A DNA stretch of 64,000 bases from Cloacibacterium sp. TD35. GTDB taxonomy: Bacteria; Bacteroidota; Bacteroidia; Flavobacteriales; Weeksellaceae. Where the stretch lies: positions 2,052,001 to 2,116,000 of the forward strand of contig NZ_CP104850.1 of NCBI RefSeq assembly GCF_028864635.1. The letters are read 5' to 3'. The notes below the pieces were generated by a model. It was given only the letters and a program-made list of their open reading frames with translations. It was not told where the DNA came from and did no database searches. The translations under genes and the position numbers were made by a program. This document shows positions 16,671 through 24,512 of the stretch, one piece after another; position 1 is the stretch's first letter; the number at the start of each line of letters is the position of its first letter.

Positions 16671-17915
16671 TTTGCTTAAAGCAGCTTCTAGTTTTGGGAA
16701 CATTTTTTGTAAATCTTCTACTGAACAAGCGCCAACTGATGCTCTAAACCAAGGCATTTCTCTAGAATTTCCAAATGCGGAAAATGGAACTAAAGCTACT
16801 CCTGCTTTTTCAATAAGGTAGAAAACTAAATCTGTAGAATCTTTCAGAACTTTTCCGTCTTCAGTGGTTTTTCCTACATAATCTAATTTAATAGTTAAAT
16901 ACAAAGCACCCATTGGTTTAATGCTATCTACCGCGAAATTTTTAGATTTCATTTCTTGAATTCCAGCATGTAAAACTTCTAAACTGTGTGCAATTTTACC
17001 TTTGAAATCATTCACAAATTCATTTACAGCTGGTGTATTGTCTAAAAATTCGGCTACAGCTTGTTGTTCTGGTTTCGGCGCCCAAGCTCCAACGTGTGTT
17101 AATAGCGCTTTCATTCTATCAATCACTTTAGTTGGTCCAAAACTCCATCCTACTCTAACACCAGTTGCTGCAAAACATTTAGAAGTTCCATCAATATAAA
17201 TGGTGTAATCTCTAAGTTCTGGATAAAGAGAAACTGGATTAAAATGTTCTGAATCACCAAATGTAAGCATTGCATAAATTTGGTCGTACATTAAGTAAAG
17301 TGGCTTTTCGCCTTCTCCTCTTTTTTTATTCTCTGCAATTACCGCTTCGCAAATTTCTGAAAGTTGTTCTTTGGTAAACATGGTTCCAGTTGGGTTTAGC
17401 GGAGAGCAAAGCGCCAATAAAACTGCACCTTCTAAATGCGGTGTAATCACATCAGCTGTTGGCAAAAAATTATCTTCTGGAGTAACTTCTAATTCTACTG
17501 CATTGGCAGAAGTTAAATAAGCATAGTGGTTATTATTCCAAGAAGGAACGGCGTAAACTACTTTGTCGCCTTCGTCTACAATGGTTTTAAAAGTGGCGTA
17601 GATTAAGGGTCTAGAACCACCAGAAACCAAAATATCTTCTGGAGAATAATCTAAATTCCAACGAGATTTTATGTCTTTTGCCACTGCTTTTCTTAATGAA
17701 AGCAAACCATTTGCAGGAGGATAATTGGTTAAATTATCCACGTAAGCTTTCTGAATATTTTGTTTCAATCCTGCAGGAATAGGATAAATGTTAGAATCTA
17801 AATCACCGATGGTGAGATTGGCAATTTCAGCTCCTTGAGCTTTGAGTTCGTTTACTTGATTACCGATTTTAATAATTTCTGAACCGATAAGGTTTTGAGC
17901 GAGTTTTGAAACCAC
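16662..17915 (-). CDS. Class I/II pyridoxal-phosphate aminotransferase
   Basis: A 417-residue fold-type I PLP aminotransferase of the aspartate-aminotransferase superfamily. It shows NYPPANGLLSLRKAVA, the asparagine motif CSPLNPTGTMFT, LMYDQIY, and the Schiff-base lysine in DGTSKCFAATGVRVGW. The substrate is not evident; aspartate, aromatic or branched-chain amino acids are possible. The start is GTG at 17915, because an in-frame stop lies two codons upstream. A -7 box is at 17948-17955 (TAAATTTG, 33 nt away). kdsB and the four-helix cassette follow downstream. Confidence 0.85.
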   Translation of the reverse strand: MVSKLAQNLIGSEIIKIGNQVNELKAQGAEIANLTIGDLDSNIYPIPAGLKQNIQKAYVDNLTNYPPANGLLSLRKAVAKDIKSRWNLDYSPEDILVSGGSRPLIYATFKTIVDEGDKVVYAVPSWNNNHYAYLTSANAVELEVTPEDNFLPTADVITPHLEGAVLLALCSPLNPTGTMFTKEQLSEICEAVIAENKKRGEGEKPLYLMYDQIYAMLTFGDSEHFNPVSLYPELRDYTIYIDGTSKCFAATGVRVGWSFGPTKVIDRMKALLTHVGAWAPKPEQQAVAEFLDNTPAVNEFVNDFKGKIAHSLEVLHAGIQEMKSKNFAVDSIKPMGALYLTIKLDYVGKTTEDGKVLKDSTDLVFYLIEKAGVALVPFSAFGNSREMPWFRASVGACSVEDLQKMFPKLEAALSKLK

Positions 17916-17961
17916 TTTTTATTGAGATTTTGTTGTTAATGATTTTTCAAATTTAAATAAA

Positions 17962-18018
17962 ATAAAAAAGTTCACAAAAGATTAAAAACCTAAAGATTTG
18001 TTAAACTTCTGTGAACTT
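17962..18018 (-). terminator. Terminator of the phosphosugar mutase gene
   Basis: On the minus strand AAGTTCACAGAAG pairs with CTTTTGTGAACTT (13 bp with one G-U), a loop of about 25 nt separates them, and a T run follows. Confidence 0.7.
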
Positions 18019-18039
18019 AAAAGCATTAGATTAAAATAT

Positions 18040-19752
18040 TTATAGTTTTAAATCTTTTTTTACTTCATTGATTTTTTGTTCCAGAGAAGCTTGTTTAGCC
18101 TTGAAATCTGCTTCGTTTTCAATTTTATCTTTCACAGAAAAATAGAATTTAATCTTCGGTTCAGTTCCTGAAGGTCTTATACAAACTTTAGTTCCGTCTT
18201 CTGTGTAATAGATTAACACGTTAGATTTCGGAATATCATTCATTACTTTTCTCTCTCCTGTAATCACGTTTAAGCTGGTTTGTTCTTGGAAATCTTTTAC
18301 TTCCAAAACTTTAGAACCTGCTAATTCTTTTACTGGATTTTCTCTGAAATCTACCATCATTTGAGAAATTTCTTCGGCTCCAGTTCTTCCTTTTCTTACT
18401 ACGTTTACCAAACCTTCTTGATACATCCCAATTTCTTTGTAGATATCAATCATGTACTGATACATTGTTTTTCCTTGTGCTTTGCAAACGGCTGCAATTT
18501 CACAAGCCAATAAAATAGAACCACAACTGTCTTTATCTCTTACGAAATCTCCCGTCATAAATCCGAAAGATTCTTCACCACCGCAAATGAATTTTTCTTG
18601 ACCTTCTACATCACGAATCATTTTACCAATCCATTTGAAACCAGTAAGACCTGCTTTACAAGCAACTCCAAACTTTTCTGCTACCTCAAAGAAACAGTCA
18701 GACGTTACAATTGTAGAACCGATGAACTCATTTCCTGTAATTTTGCCTGCTTTTTTCCATTGGTCAAGAATATAATACGTCAAAATCATATTGGTTTGGT
18801 TACCATTCAATAACTGAATTTCGCCATCTAGATTTCTTACCGCAATTCCTAATCTATCTCCATCTGGATCACAACCGATAACGATATCGCCATTGGTAAT
18901 ATTTGCCAAATCTACCGCCATTGTTAATGCTGCAGGCTCTTCAGGATTTGGAGATTCTACAGTTGGGAAATTTCCAGAAGGAATCATTTGTTCTTTAACC
19001 AAATCTACTTTAGTGAAACCTGCTTTTGCTAAAGCTTTAGGAATCGTAGTATAAGTAGTACCGTGAATAGAAGTGAAAACGATGTTTACATTATCTCTAC
19101 CAATATTTTGGTACAATGAATTTTCCATACAAGTGTCGATGTACACATCATCCTGTTCTTCGCCAATCCATTCGATTAAATCATCATTTCCGTTGAATTT
19201 AATATTTTCAAAGTGAGTAGCATAAACTTCTTTGATAATAGCATCATCATTTGGCGGAACAATTTGCGCTCCATCATTCCAATATACTTTGTAACCATTA
19301 TACTCTGGTGGATTGTGAGAAGCCGTCAAAACGATTCCCGCATTACATTTTTTATCACGAACCGTGAAAGAAAGTTCTGGAGTTGGTCTGTGTTCTTTGA
19401 AAAGCAACACTTTAATTCCGTTTGCAGTTAAAACATCTGCACACATTTTTCCGAACTCTTTAGAATTATTTCTTACGTCATAAGCAATCGCTACTTTTAT
19501 TTCTTCGCCCGGAAATTGCTGATGAAGATAATTTGCCAAGCCTTGTGTAGCTTGACCCAATGTATATTTATTGAGACGATTGGTTCCTACTCCCATAATT
19601 CCTCTCATACCGCCAGTCCCGAATTCTAATTCTCTGTAAAAACTGTCTTCTAATTCTGGAGAATTGGTATCAATCCAATTCTGAACTGTTGCTCTGGTTT
19701 CTGCATCAAAAGTATTTGATAACCAAAGTTTTGCTTTTTCCAAAGTTGTCAT
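18040..19752 (-). CDS. Phospho-sugar mutase (phosphoglucomutase/phosphomannomutase)
   Basis: A 570-residue alpha-D-phosphohexomutase. The phosphoserine is Ser145 in LTASHNPPEYNGYKVY; the metal loop is GCDPDGDRLG; the sugar loop is GGEESFG; and the phosphate-binding loop is RPSGTEPKIKFY. It interconverts hexose-1- and hexose-6-phosphates, feeding nucleotide sugars and polysaccharides. The length and the N-terminal FYRELEFGTGGMRGIMG fit the PgcA-type phosphoglucomutases of Firmicutes and Bacteroidota. It is monocistronic; a 16-bp palindrome lies just upstream. Confidence 0.93.
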   Translation of the reverse strand: MTTLEKAKLWLSNTFDAETRATVQNWIDTNSPELEDSFYRELEFGTGGMRGIMGVGTNRLNKYTLGQATQGLANYLHQQFPGEEIKVAIAYDVRNNSKEFGKMCADVLTANGIKVLLFKEHRPTPELSFTVRDKKCNAGIVLTASHNPPEYNGYKVYWNDGAQIVPPNDDAIIKEVYATHFENIKFNGNDDLIEWIGEEQDDVYIDTCMENSLYQNIGRDNVNIVFTSIHGTTYTTIPKALAKAGFTKVDLVKEQMIPSGNFPTVESPNPEEPAALTMAVDLANITNGDIVIGCDPDGDRLGIAVRNLDGEIQLLNGNQTNMILTYYILDQWKKAGKITGNEFIGSTIVTSDCFFEVAEKFGVACKAGLTGFKWIGKMIRDVEGQEKFICGGEESFGFMTGDFVRDKDSCGSILLACEIAAVCKAQGKTMYQYMIDIYKEIGMYQEGLVNVVRKGRTGAEEISQMMVDFRENPVKELAGSKVLEVKDFQEQTSLNVITGERKVMNDIPKSNVLIYYTEDGTKVCIRPSGTEPKIKFYFSVKDKIENEADFKAKQASLEQKINEVKKDLKL

Positions 19753-19768
19753 ATATTTAAATTTTTTG

Positions 19769-19784
19769 TTTCTTAATTAAGAAA
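19769..19784. repeat. Perfect 16-bp palindrome upstream of the mutase gene
   Basis: TTTCTTAATTAAGAAA lies 17 bp from the mutase start codon, between it and the DUF2807 gene. It could be an operator or a short hairpin; its AT-richness makes a chance palindrome possible. Confidence 0.4.
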
Positions 19785-19798
19785 TGGTTAAAATCCCA

Positions 19799-20512
19799 TT
19801 ACTTCAATTTTCTGTTTTCTACAGAAGCTTTGTCTTTTTTCGTCAATTTATTGAGCGGTTCTCCATAGAAAATTAGTTTTGAGGTATTTTCTAGAGTTCC
19901 TTTCATTTCTTGGTCTATGTTTAATCCTGCAGAAGCTCCATTTTTACTAAGAATTTCTAAATTTTCCACATAAAAATACGGCGCCATTATACTTGCAGAA
20001 TCTGCTAATTTTAAATTCAAGTTTTTAGTTTCTCCTAGAATATTGGCATTAGATTTCTCTGCCATTTCTATTTTGCTTTTCGGGGCAATTACCGCTCCCA
20101 TAAATTTAGAATTTCCTTTTAAATGAAGTGAAAATTCTGGTGTTTTTACTTGTCCAGAAACATTCATTTCTACTTTATCAGAAAGCGAAACCTCATTCAA
20201 ATCGTTTTTACCAAAAACAGTTATACTGTAGAAATCTACTTGGTCTGTTTTTCGATTTTCTTCGATTGTTAAAATTCCGTTTTCTACTTCTATATCTAGA
20301 TTTTTGTAGACATTAGGATACGTTTCTACACTTACCAAATTCTGATTTCCTTTCGCAAAAAACACTTTGAAATCTCCTTTAAGATTCAATTTAGTGAAAT
20401 TTTCTACCGTTACGTCTTTCACTTCTATTTCTCCTTTTGGAGAAATTTTAGAGCAAGAAATAATGTTAAAAACAAGGAATAGAAAAAGGAAATATTTTGT
20501 GATATTTTTCAT
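19799..20512 (-). CDS. DUF2807 (head GIN domain) lipoprotein
   Basis: A 237-residue protein with a lipoprotein signal (LVFNIISCSK, lipobox Cys at about 20) and a right-handed beta-helix-like DUF2807 domain: NFTKLNLKGDFKVFF, VSVETYPNV, repeated short strands around SLSDKVEMNVSG and LKGNSKFMGAV. This family is common in Bacteroidota and is sometimes labelled as a putative auto-transporter adhesin, without experimental basis known to me. It is the last gene of a minus-strand set with DUF4199, a membrane protein and GT2. Envelope location is well supported; function is unknown. Confidence 0.8.
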   Translation of the reverse strand: MKNITKYFLFLFLVFNIISCSKISPKGEIEVKDVTVENFTKLNLKGDFKVFFAKGNQNLVSVETYPNVYKNLDIEVENGILTIEENRKTDQVDFYSITVFGKNDLNEVSLSDKVEMNVSGQVKTPEFSLHLKGNSKFMGAVIAPKSKIEMAEKSNANILGETKNLNLKLADSASIMAPYFYVENLEILSKNGASAGLNIDQEMKGTLENTSKLIFYGEPLNKLTKKDKASVENRKLK

Positions 20513-20513
20513 T

Positions 20514-20544
20514 TCAAATTTTCAAATTAGCACACTTTCAAATT
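20514..20544. repeat. TTTCAAATTTTCAAATTA repeat tract
   Basis: Three TTTCAAATT units lie in the 30-bp gap between the GT2 and DUF2807 genes, similar to the tract at 15509-15533. Confidence 0.4.
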
Positions 20545-21496
20545 AAATTACCTCTTCAATATGATAATTCTTATGACCTCTACTTTGTCTGATAATTAGT
20601 TCTCCTAAAAATCCTGCTACAAAAAGTAATGTCCCCATAATCATCATGGTTAATGCTATGTAAAACCAAGGATTTTCGGCGATTAAATTACCATAAACGT
20701 GATAATAATACACGTCTACTAATTTAGTTGCGCCCAACCAAAATGCTGAGAAAAATCCGAAAATAAACATTAAAGTTCCTACCGCTCCGAAGAAGTGCAT
20801 TGGTCTTCCTCCGAATTTGCTTACGAACCAAAGCGTAATTAAATCCAGAAAACCACGGATAAATCTTTCTGTCCCAAATTTAGAAGTTCCGTAAGGTCTG
20901 GCTTGGTGCTGAACTGGTTTTTCGGTGATTCTCTTGAAACCTGCATTTGCTGCCAAAACAGGAATCCATCGGTGTAAATCTCCGTAAACATCTACCGATT
21001 TTACCACTTGTTTTCTGTAAGCTTTTAACCCACAGTTAAAATCGTGTAATTCTACTCCAGAGAGATTTCTTGCCGCAGAATTGAACAATTTTGACGGAAG
21101 ATTTTTAGTCATCACATTGTCAAAACGTTTTTTCTTCCAACCAGAAACCAAGTCGTATTTTTCGTCTACAATTTTACTGTATAATTCAGGAATTTCTTCT
21201 GGAAAATCTTGCAAATCTGCATCCATTGTAATCACTACATCGCCTTGAACTTTCTCAAAAGCGGCATGTAACGCTTGAGATTTCCCATAGTTTCTAGAAA
21301 ATTTAATGCCGTGAACATGATGATTTTCTTTGGATAAATTTTCTATAATTTGCCAAGAAGAATCTGTACTTCCATCATCTACGAACCAAATTTCGTAAGA
21401 CAATTGGTTTTCTTGGCACACTTTATTTATTCTTGCATAAAGTTCGTGCAAAGATTCTTCTTCGTTTAATAAAGGAACTACAACGGATAGATTCAT
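20543..21496 (-). CDS. GT2 family glycosyltransferase (polyprenyl-phosphate sugar transferase type)
   Basis: A 317-residue membrane-anchored family 2 glycosyltransferase. The GT-A domain shows LSVVVPLLNEEESL, FVDDGSTDSSW, the metal-binding DADLQDFPEEI and the acceptor motif HDFNCGLKAYRK. The C-terminus carries two membrane helices (about 233-257 and 275-300). This layout matches DpmA/GtrB-like enzymes that transfer a sugar to polyprenyl phosphate, supplying donors for GT-C enzymes such as the DUF2723 protein. That link is inference. The sequence upstream encodes two membrane proteins in the same direction. Confidence 0.88.
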   Translation of the reverse strand: MNLSVVVPLLNEEESLHELYARINKVCQENQLSYEIWFVDDGSTDSSWQIIENLSKENHHVHGIKFSRNYGKSQALHAAFEKVQGDVVITMDADLQDFPEEIPELYSKIVDEKYDLVSGWKKKRFDNVMTKNLPSKLFNSAARNLSGVELHDFNCGLKAYRKQVVKSVDVYGDLHRWIPVLAANAGFKRITEKPVQHQARPYGTSKFGTERFIRGFLDLITLWFVSKFGGRPMHFFGAVGTLMFIFGFFSAFWLGATKLVDVYYYHVYGNLIAENPWFYIALTMMIMGTLLFVAGFLGELIIRQSRGHKNYHIEEVI

Positions 21497-21502
21497 TAAA
21501 AA

Positions 21503-22048
21503 TTATTTTATTTTTTTGAAAATTAATATCGCTAAAACGAACAGCAAAATTACAAAATATAAGCTTGTAAATAGACTTTTTATTACAGTAAATGTGCTGA
21601 TTATTCTCACGCCTATTTCAGAGATTTTAGGATATGAAGTGAGTAAATAAATAAGGCCAAAATTTTCTAAATAATCGAAAATTCCAGCAATTATAGGGAA
21701 CAAGACCAAAAGAAACCAAGATTCTAATTTGCCAATTTTCTTAAGAAAGAAACTCAAAATCAGAATATTACTGATCATGAACAAGAAAGGATATACGAAA
21801 TCTAATGGCAACTGACGAAACAGATAAAAACTTCTGCCACTCTTCCCTAGATTTCCTAAAAGTTCTTTGGTATAAGTAAAACTGTAACCATTTGGTTTCA
21901 TGTCAAAAATCTGCAAACCATTCGCAAAATCAGTCAATTTTGGAATCGTAAAAAAGATCATCGTAAAATAAACCACACTTGACAACACGAAAAAAGTAAG
22001 AACTTTTTTGCTCGTCAAATTTCTGGAAACAGTAGTTTTTAAGCTCAT
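21503..22048 (-). CDS. Hypothetical four-helix membrane protein
   Basis: A 181-residue protein with four predicted membrane segments, at about 17-35, 85-107, 113-135 and 153-177, and a basic N-terminus. I do not recognise a family. Its stop lies 6 bp before the GT2 start, and its start overlaps the stop of the DUF4199 gene at 22048, so it is translated from the same message. A role as partner or anchor for the glycosyltransferase is possible but unsupported. Confidence 0.7.
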   Translation of the reverse strand: MSLKTTVSRNLTSKKVLTFFVLSSVVYFTMIFFTIPKLTDFANGLQIFDMKPNGYSFTYTKELLGNLGKSGRSFYLFRQLPLDFVYPFLFMISNILILSFFLKKIGKLESWFLLVLFPIIAGIFDYLENFGLIYLLTSYPKISEIGVRIISTFTVIKSLFTSLYFVILLFVLAILIFKKIK

Positions 22049-22626
22049 TATTCTATAGTTTTATTTCTAAAGAAAGTCCCGAAGAATGTAGAAAGTATCG
22101 TGTAAAACACCAAAACTGCTGCGAAAAAATACGTGAAGTTTCTGAAGGTAAACATATCTTTATCTTTTACCAATTCTGGCGCAAAACTCTGCAATCTTTC
22201 TTGATATTTTTTGTCCAGTTCTTCTTTGTCTTCTTTTTTAGCTAAAATTTGTTTTGCCTTGTTATACTCATTGTCAAGTTCTGTTTTTTGACGCTCTACA
22301 TACTGATGATTCAGTAAATCTTTAGCATCTGTATCTACATAATTCAGAAATGCAAAAATGCTGAACATGGAAAGAAAACCACCAATAAACATCGGTTTAA
22401 AAGCTCTACCAAAAGCATCTCTAAAACCTATTTCTTTCACTTCTTTTTTGTAAGTTGTCACCGAAAAATAAGCACCTAGAGTATAAAGTGCTGGCATTAA
22501 AAATGCGTTAAGAAGCATACTTGTGTTAAAATAATTGGTATTATAACCCAAAAAATACACTCCAAAGAACACTAACATGGTTGCGATAAATATCAGAAAA
22601 CCAAATGTATAAACGTTTTTACTCAT
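22048..22626 (-). CDS. DUF4199 family membrane protein
   Basis: A 192-residue protein of the DUF4199 family: four hydrophobic segments (about 6-27, 36-55, 77-96 and 164-184) with a charged coiled stretch at 108-155 between the third and fourth. The conserved pieces are EIGFRDAFGRAFKPMFIGG and FTYFFAAVLVFY. DUF4199 genes commonly precede a GT2 glycosyltransferase in Flavobacteriia, as here. Function unknown. A near-match -7 box (TATTTTCG) lies about 22 nt upstream on the minus strand. Confidence 0.8.
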   Translation of the reverse strand: MSKNVYTFGFLIFIATMLVFFGVYFLGYNTNYFNTSMLLNAFLMPALYTLGAYFSVTTYKKEVKEIGFRDAFGRAFKPMFIGGFLSMFSIFAFLNYVDTDAKDLLNHQYVERQKTELDNEYNKAKQILAKKEDKEELDKKYQERLQSFAPELVKDKDMFTFRNFTYFFAAVLVFYTILSTFFGTFFRNKTIE

Positions 22627-22666
22627 TTTATTTTTAAAAATTTTTCTCGAAAATACGAGATTAGAT

Positions 22667-22696
22667 TTTGAATTTTAAATTAATTCAGTATTTTTG
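22667..22696 (+). promoter_or_regulatory. Promoter of the SRP RNA gene
   Basis: TTTG (22667-22670), an 18-nt spacer, and TATTTTTG (22689-22696): both elements of the Bacteroidota promoter are present. The -7 box ends 4 nt before the RNA 5' end inferred from pairing. Confidence 0.8.
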
Positions 22697-22700
22697 CACT

Positions 22701-22797
22701 GGCAAGTCCTACACAACCAGCTCCTGAAAATCCTCCAGGGTGGGAACGCAGCAAAGGTAATTGGTCGTAGCGGTGTGATGTAGGGAGCTTGCCATTT
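22701..22797 (+). ncRNA. ffs: Signal recognition particle RNA, small bacterial (4.5S) type
   Basis: The 5' GGCAAGTCCTACA pairs with 3' TGTAGGGAGCTTGCC to close a long hairpin of about 95 nt. The conserved SRP domain is visible: CAGGGTGGGAACGCAGCAAAGGTA carries the GGAA-type tetraloop region and the AGCA/GCAAAGG asymmetric loop that bind the M domain of Ffh. A perfect promoter precedes it and a T tract (22794-22800) follows the closing stem. The RNA with Ffh and FtsY targets membrane proteins to the translocon. Confidence 0.9.
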
Positions 22798-22827
22798 TTT
22801 ATGTCTTTTTTGAAATTCTTCAGAAAA

Positions 22828-23508
22828 TTATACTTCAAATTCTTCTCCCAATTCTGGAATCGAAAACTCAATATTTTTCTCTTTAAACAATTGTTTCGCC
22901 GAAACATGATTAATTTTTATCGGCTCGAAAGTATCAAAATGACAACCAATCACTCTTTTGGTTTTCAATAATTCTGCAGCAGCAAAACTCGCTTTTCTTG
23001 CACACATGGTATAATGTGAACCAATAGGAAGAATGGCTGCTGTAATTTCTCCGAAAAGCCTTGGAAACAACTCCATATCTGCCATTACACCTGTATCTCC
23101 AGCAAAATATAAGTTTTTACCTTGGAATCTAAACATATAACCGCATGGTTGACCGCCGTAAGTTCCATCTGGGAAACTAGAAGTATGATGCGCAGGAAGC
23201 ATAGAAATCTTCAAGTCATCAAACTTTGCAGAACCTCCGTAGTTGATGTCTATAGAATTTGGATGATTAAAATAACCACAAATTTCTGGTTGACCAATTA
23301 CCGTAGCATCTGGGTTATGTTGCAATACTTCTCTTACATCTGCAATATGATCTCCATGAGCATGAGTAATGAGCACATAATCAATTTTTTGTGCTGAAAT
23401 ATCAAAACCTGTTTTCTCTTTCTGAAAATTATAAAAAGGATCAGAAAGGATGTTTTTTCCATTATAAGTGAACAAAAAACAGTTTTGTCCTAGGAATTTT
23501 ATTTTCAT
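22828..23508 (-). CDS. UPF0173-type metal-dependent hydrolase (metallo-beta-lactamase fold)
   Basis: A 226-residue metallo-beta-lactamase-fold protein. The metal ligands are in THAHGDH at 48-54 (His49, His51, Asp53, His54), with later PAHHTS, FAGDTGV and the terminal CHFDTFEPI. It matches the YtkL/UPF0173 family, whose natural substrate is unknown. It lies 6 bp downstream of menA and is probably cotranscribed with menB-menA. Confidence 0.88.
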   Translation of the reverse strand: MKIKFLGQNCFLFTYNGKNILSDPFYNFQKEKTGFDISAQKIDYVLITHAHGDHIADVREVLQHNPDATVIGQPEICGYFNHPNSIDINYGGSAKFDDLKISMLPAHHTSSFPDGTYGGQPCGYMFRFQGKNLYFAGDTGVMADMELFPRLFGEITAAILPIGSHYTMCARKASFAAAELLKTKRVIGCHFDTFEPIKINHVSAKQLFKEKNIEFSIPELGEEFEV

Positions 23509-23514
23509 GATTTT

Positions 23515-24444
23515 TTATCTAAAATAATTCAATCCAAAAGCTACTAAAATACTCATCAATAAAGTAATGATTCCCACTTGTTTTAAGAATGGGTCTAATT
23601 CTTTTGGCTCTTTTACTTCCATCATTTTTCTGCGCAAAGCGGTCAAAGGAAATACGGTAATGAAGAAAATAAAAGCGTAATATTTTCCTTGTTCTTCTAA
23701 ACCTTCAAGAAACATATAAATCAAAACCAAAATCGGTGGAAGCATTAAAATGACCATTTCATAAATCATAGCATTTTTAAAACCTAATCTTAATGCAAGC
23801 GTTTTTTTGCCTGATTTTTCGTCATTTTCAATGTCTCTCATATTGTTGAGATTAAGAACGGCAGCACTCAGCAAACCTATTGCAGAAGCTGGTAAAAGCA
23901 TATCCCAATCAAAAGTTTTAGTGAACAGAAAATAACTTCCGCACACAGAAACCAGCCCGAAAAAGATAAAAACCATAATATCTCCTAAACCGAGGTATCC
24001 ATAAGGTTTTTTACCAACAGTGTAACCAATTGCCGCCAAAATACACGCAACTCCTAGTCCTATAAAAGTGTAAAATTCATTAATAAAATTAGGAAAAAAT
24101 GCTTTGTACAACAAAACTAAAGTAGCCACCAATGATAAAAAGGCAAACAAAAACATAGCGTTTCTCATTTGCTTTGCCGAAATTTTACCAGATGCTACCG
24201 CACGTTGTTCTGCCTCTCCTATTCTATTTTGGTCGGTTCCTTTTACACCATCTCCATAATCATTGGCAAAATTTGATAAAACCTGATAGAGCAAAGTCAC
24301 CAAAAGTGCCAAAGCAAAAATAGTCCAATCCCAAGTTTTTCCTTGTTCTAAAAGTTTCCATCTTGCAATGAAAGAACCCATAATAATTCCGCTCACCGAA
24401 AGCGGCAAAGTACGCAGTCGAGCTGCTTTTATCCAATCAATCAT
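23515..24444 (-). CDS. menA: 1,4-dihydroxy-2-naphthoate polyprenyltransferase
   Basis: A 309-residue UbiA-superfamily membrane prenyltransferase with about eight hydrophobic segments. The two Asp-rich motifs that bind Mg-diphosphate are NDYGDGVKGTD at 61-71 and NNMRDIENDEKSGKKT in the third quarter. The N-terminal AARLRTLPLSVSGIIMG is characteristic of MenA. It attaches the polyprenyl tail to DHNA, forming demethylmenaquinone. menB lies just upstream, so consecutive menaquinone steps are encoded together. Confidence 0.95.
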   Translation of the reverse strand: MIDWIKAARLRTLPLSVSGIIMGSFIARWKLLEQGKTWDWTIFALALLVTLLYQVLSNFANDYGDGVKGTDQNRIGEAEQRAVASGKISAKQMRNAMFLFAFLSLVATLVLLYKAFFPNFINEFYTFIGLGVACILAAIGYTVGKKPYGYLGLGDIMVFIFFGLVSVCGSYFLFTKTFDWDMLLPASAIGLLSAAVLNLNNMRDIENDEKSGKKTLALRLGFKNAMIYEMVILMLPPILVLIYMFLEGLEEQGKYYAFIFFITVFPLTALRRKMMEVKEPKELDPFLKQVGIITLLMSILVAFGLNYFR

Positions 24445-24448
24445 AGTT

Positions 24449-24481
24449 TTTAGGATTTAGGATTTAGGATTTAGGATTTAG
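24449..24481. repeat. 7-bp tandem repeat between menB and menA
   Basis: Four perfect copies of TTTAGGA plus a partial fifth, in the 68-bp gap between menB and menA. It is a simple tandem repeat whose copy number could vary by slippage. Confidence 0.85.
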
Positions 24482-24512
24482 TTTTTACTAATCTCTAAAA
24501 CCTTATTCCTTG

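Noticed and set aside
22680-22907. A minus-strand reading frame across the SRP RNA gene and the end of the UPF0173 gene
   Set aside because: It overlaps a conserved structured RNA with its own promoter and has no family similarity; the conserved features belong to the RNA.
24449-24481. CRISPR-like array
   Set aside because: The unit is 7 bp with no spacers and no cas genes; it is a simple tandem repeat.
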